Translations under genes and position numbers: made by a program | Assembly: GCA_900552345.1 (NCBI GenBank) | Contig: URZN01000061.1 | Coordinates: forward strand, 1-7,188 | Length of the DNA stretch: 7,188 bases | Source: an uncultured Collinsella sp. | Lineage (GTDB): Bacteria; Actinomycetota; Coriobacteriia; Coriobacteriales; Coriobacteriaceae | Direction of reading: 5' to 3' | The notes under the pieces: model-generated | What the model was told of the DNA's origin: nothing | Databases searched by the model: none | Seen by the model: the letters and a program-made list of their open reading frames with translations, nothing else | Shown: positions 5,587 to 7,188 of the stretch, in pieces | Layout: each line of letters starts with the position of its first letter | How positions within the stretch are numbered: position 1 is the first letter of the stretch

Positions 5587-6330
5587 CTATTGCATCGGGT
5601 CGGACAGGACCCGCTCGATCTCTGATGCGGGGAGCGCGCCTTGGCGCAGGATCTGGAGCTCGCCGCGCTGAAACGACACGATGGTTGAGGCGTCGCGACA
5701 CGGGGTCTCACCTGCATCGACAGCCACATCGACCCCCTCCAGGATGCGCTCCTCCACCGTGACAAAACTTGCCGGCGCGGGCGCGCCGTGCGTGTTGGCG
5801 CTGGTGCAGGCAAGAGGGCTGCCGCAGGCGCGGATGAGCGCCTGAACCACGGGCGAGGCCGAAGCGCGAAGTGCCACCGTGTCGTCGGCGGCGCGCATAA
5901 AGGTCGGCACGCAGGGGGCCGCCTTGACCACGATAGTCAGGGCGCCCGGCCAGCATCGTCGGGCGAGCACGCGGGCCTCGTTAGGGATATCCACGCCATA
6001 GCGGTCGAGTGCCTCGGCATCATCGACCAGCCAGGCAACCGTTTGGGTGAGCTCGCGCTGCTTGAGGGTAAAGATGCGACGATATCCGGTACCGAGGGCG
6101 GGGGCCGCGGCGCCGTTGACGGTGGCCTGCGGATCGCGCGGCCACGGCAGAGGTTCACTTGTATCTTGTGGAACGGCATCCGAGAAGGCGTTGACCGCCA
6201 CGGCGACACCGTAGACCGTCTCGGTTGGAATAAGCGCCAGGCCACCGCGACCGAGTAGCTCGGCCGTGCGCTCGACTGCAAGCCGATGCGGCTCGCGCGC
6301 TCCCTCGTATACCCGATAGACCGTCTGCAT
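5587..6330 (-). CDS. Sua5/YciO/YrdC/YwlC-family L-threonylcarbamoyladenylate synthase
   Basis: Family members make threonylcarbamoyl-AMP from threonine, bicarbonate and ATP, the first step of t6A37 modification of ANN-reading tRNAs. Motifs in order are IPTETVYGV (34-42), IFTLKQR (86-92, the K-x-R of the ATP site), RRCWPGALTIVV (124-135), DDTVALRASASP (149-160), CTSANTHGAPAPA (175-187) and DASTIVSF (213-220). The 247-residue protein is a single YrdC domain with no separate Sua5 C-terminal domain. It is longer than TsaC because 48 residues separate PTETVYG from KQR, against about 17 in typical members. The insert (about 48-80) is rich in Pro, Asp and Ala. After KQR the usual Pro is replaced by Glu. 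The ATG at 6330 has AAGGGG about 12 nt upstream. glpK follows 13 nt after the stop, so the two form one transcript. A related non-t6A YrdC paralog cannot be excluded. Confidence 0.87.
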   Translation of the reverse strand: MQTVYRVYEGAREPHRLAVERTAELLGRGGLALIPTETVYGVAVAVNAFSDAVPQDTSEPLPWPRDPQATVNGAAAPALGTGYRRIFTLKQRELTQTVAWLVDDAEALDRYGVDIPNEARVLARRCWPGALTIVVKAAPCVPTFMRAADDTVALRASASPVVQALIRACGSPLACTSANTHGAPAPASFVTVEERILEGVDVAVDAGETPCRDASTIVSFQRGELQILRQGALPASEIERVLSDPMQ

Positions 6331-6464
6331 GTGTATGCCAGCCCCTTACGCTCTGGTGCAAGTTTGTTTACTGTGGGGCATTCTCGCACGAAACGTTCAA
6401 CCTATTTGCCCAGAGCGCATGTTGGTTTGGTGAGCGGCTCTAGTAGTCGGTGAAAGTGAGGGGG
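6331..6464 (-). other. Leader region upstream of the sua5-glpK unit
   Basis: This 134-nt gap lies between hicB and the Sua5-family gene. It contains no supported gene, no clear terminator for hicAB and no convincing sigma-70 promoter; the best candidates, TTGAAC and TAAACA on the minus strand, are badly spaced. Its main structure is the inverted repeat at 6349-6417. An upstream promoter, possibly that of hicAB, or a promoter of another class may serve the genes below. Confidence 0.4.
6349..6417. repeat. Spaced inverted repeat CGCTCTGG/CCAGAGCG upstream of the Sua5-family gene
   Basis: CGCTCTGG (6349-6356) is followed by T and GCAA (6358-6361). TTGC (6406-6409) is followed directly by CCAGAGCG (6410-6417). 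The arms pair over 12 bp with one bulged base around a 44-nt centre. On the minus strand the downstream arm ends right next to the Shine-Dalgarno of the Sua5-family gene (TAAGGGG, 6342-6348). It could act as a leader RNA stem or as paired operator sites. Confidence 0.5.
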
Positions 6465-6911
6465 TTATTGGACAGCTACGAACTTCTTTGGTCTTCCGGC
6501 GTGACGTTCTTGGGCGGCGTAACGTTCGATGCTGTCTATCGTTATCATCCGACGACCGTCGACGAGTTCAACATCGAGCTTTCCGGCTTTGACCAGCGCG
6601 GTGATCCGCGGAGCAGAGACTTTGAGGTCCAGTGCTGCGTCTTTAAATGTGCGGCACGCCGCTTCCCGAGCGCCCTCGTGGTCGATTTCGACTGAAAGGG
6701 CCACGACCTCGGCCGAGCGTTCGTACCCTGCCGGAGTCAAACCGTTGTTGAGATCGTCGGCCAAAAACGCCATCAGCGCCTCGGTGGCATGGGCAATCGC
6801 TTCTTCGCGCGTATCGCCATCGGCAAAAGCGCCGGGAATCTGCGGGAAGCTGGCGCAGTAACCGTCGTCTTCTTTTATGAGAACGCAGTCATAGGTAAAT
6901 CGCTGCCTCAT
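6465..6911 (-). CDS. hicB: HicB-family antitoxin with excisionase-like C-terminal domain
   Basis: The antitoxin binds and neutralises HicA and usually represses the operon. The 148-residue protein has the typical HicB partial RNase H-fold domain at about 5-57, with YDCVLIKEDDGYCASFPQIPG (7-27) and DGDTREEAIAHATEAL (31-46). The C-terminal region (about 88-134) reads DAALDLKVSAPRITALVKAG (91-110), followed by VDGRRMITIDSIERYA. This resembles the small MerR/excisionase-type DNA-binding fold, not the ribbon-helix-helix or Xre helix-turn-helix of well-studied HicB proteins. The C-terminus is basic (GRPKK). The ATG at 6911 is chosen because TTGGAGG lies 5 nt upstream; the frame is open 15 codons further but those codons overlap hicA and lack a ribosome site. 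hicA ends 11 nt upstream. Confidence 0.88.
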   Translation of the reverse strand: MRQRFTYDCVLIKEDDGYCASFPQIPGAFADGDTREEAIAHATEALMAFLADDLNNGLTPAGYERSAEVVALSVEIDHEGAREAACRTFKDAALDLKVSAPRITALVKAGKLDVELVDGRRMITIDSIERYAAQERHAGRPKKFVAVQ

Positions 6912-6922
6912 TTTGCCTCCAA

Positions 6923-7108
6923 CTACCATCCAGCTTGGCGACGAATACTTGCCCACGTGCCCTTCTTTGGTCGATCACCACCAGAGCCGTTCACGGTGAC
7001 AACACGGTCGCCAGAAACATACTTAGCATGACTACCGACTTGCGCGACCTTCACGAATCCATCGTGCTTGAGTAGGGCAATGATTTCCCGAAAGGTAGGA
7101 GGTTGCAT
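6923..7108 (-). CDS. hicA: HicA-family mRNA interferase toxin
   Basis: HicA toxins are small double-stranded-RNA-binding-fold RNases that cleave mRNA on ribosomes or free in the cytoplasm. The 61-residue protein has the usual layout: FREIIALLKHDGFVKV (6-21), the GSHAKY segment (25-30) with catalytic His27, a VVTVNG strand (36-41) and the C-terminal PKKGTWASIRRQAGW (47-61), which matches the family end GTLRSILKQAG. The toxin precedes the antitoxin, as is usual. The true start is the ATG at 7108, with AGAGGT about 8 nt upstream. The frame is open past this to 7171, but those added residues (beginning MGSEMCIRDR) come from sequencing adapter and are not protein. A TATAAT box lies at 7134-7139. 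Confidence 0.88.
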   Translation of the reverse strand: MQPPTFREIIALLKHDGFVKVAQVGSHAKYVSGDRVVTVNGSGGDRPKKGTWASIRRQAGW

Positions 7109-7133
7109 GGGCCGACCTCTTTCAGCCGTCCTA

Positions 7134-7139
7134 ATTATA
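7134..7139 (-). promoter_or_regulatory. -10 box of the hicAB promoter (-35 lost)
   Basis: The minus strand reads TTTATAATTAGG, a perfect TATAAT 25 nt upstream of the hicA ATG, which would give a leader of about 20 nt. The -35 element cannot be seen because genomic sequence ends at about 7142 and adapter follows. Confidence 0.5.
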
Positions 7140-7142
7140 AAC

Positions 7143-7188
7143 CTGTCTCTTATACACATCTCCGAGCCCACGAGACCGGAGCCTATCT
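7143..7188 (+). other. Illumina Nextera adapter read-through (not genomic)
   Basis: Positions 7143-7161 are the 19-bp Tn5 mosaic end CTGTCTCTTATACACATCT. Positions 7162-7176 are the i7-side adapter CCGAGCCCACGAGAC. Positions 7177-7184 (CGGAGCCT) are in the i7 index position and match, from memory, Nextera XT index N720. Positions 7185-7188 (ATCT) begin the P7 sequence. The order and lengths are exact, so this is library adapter left at a contig end, not a natural transposon. Confidence 0.98.

Noticed and set aside
6912..6956. Longer hicB start at 6956
   Set aside because: It overlaps the 3' end of hicA and lacks a ribosome site, while the ATG at 6911 has GGAGG at good spacing.
7143..7161. 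Tn5-like mosaic end suggesting a transposon boundary
   Set aside because: It is followed exactly by Illumina adapter, index and P7 bases, so it is a library artefact, not a mobile element.
7109..7171. N-terminal extension of HicA starting MGSEMCIRDR
   Set aside because: Its first codons are Nextera adapter sequence; the hicA ATG at 7108 has its own ribosome site and the family's usual N-terminus.

Overview
The window looks like chromosomal DNA from a high-GC actinobacterium of the class Coriobacteriia, most like Collinsella. This rests on the roughly 60% GC bias, the gene order and my recognition of the ATP synthase subunit sequences; no search was run. Every gene I can support lies on the minus strand, so in transcription order the window reads from its right end to its left.

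Layout in transcription order: (1) 7143-7188 is not genomic. It is Illumina Nextera adapter read-through (transposon mosaic end, i7-side adapter, 8-nt index and the first bases of P7), so this is a contig end and real sequence stops near 7142. (2) 6465-7108 holds a hicA-hicB toxin-antitoxin pair with a promoter -10 box whose upstream part is cut off by the adapter. (3) 4032-6330 holds a Sua5/YrdC/YwlC-family t6A synthase gene, followed after 13 bp by a glycerol kinase gene (glpK); they are almost certainly one transcript. (4) 3261-3908 is uracil phosphoribosyltransferase (upp), with a strong hairpin behind its stop codon. (5) 1-2981 is the F0F1 ATP synthase operon in the order atpI-like, atpB (a), atpE (c), atpF (b), atpH (delta), atpA (alpha, cut by the window edge). 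It is preceded by a good sigma-70-type promoter and several dyad and direct repeats.

The atp genes are tightly packed (TAATG overlap atpH/atpA, 11-bp overlap atpF/atpH, 3-bp gap atpI/atpB). The exception is a 124-nt spacer between atpB and atpE that carries two small hairpins and ends in a near-perfect Shine-Dalgarno sequence. This fits the need for many more c subunits than a subunits. The c subunit has a proton-type rather than sodium-type ion site. The enzymes upstream feed general metabolism: uracil salvage, glycerol phosphorylation and tRNA t6A modification. The hicAB pair is the only accessory element.

Most of the window is ordinary housekeeping sequence and I see no clear new system. 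The points worth a second look are the adapter-derived false N-terminus on HicA, a HicB with an excisionase-like C-terminal domain, a glycerol kinase with altered P-loop residues, a long insertion in the Sua5-family protein, a signal-peptide-like N-terminus on the b subunit, and repeat structures upstream of atpI and of the sua5-glpK unit.
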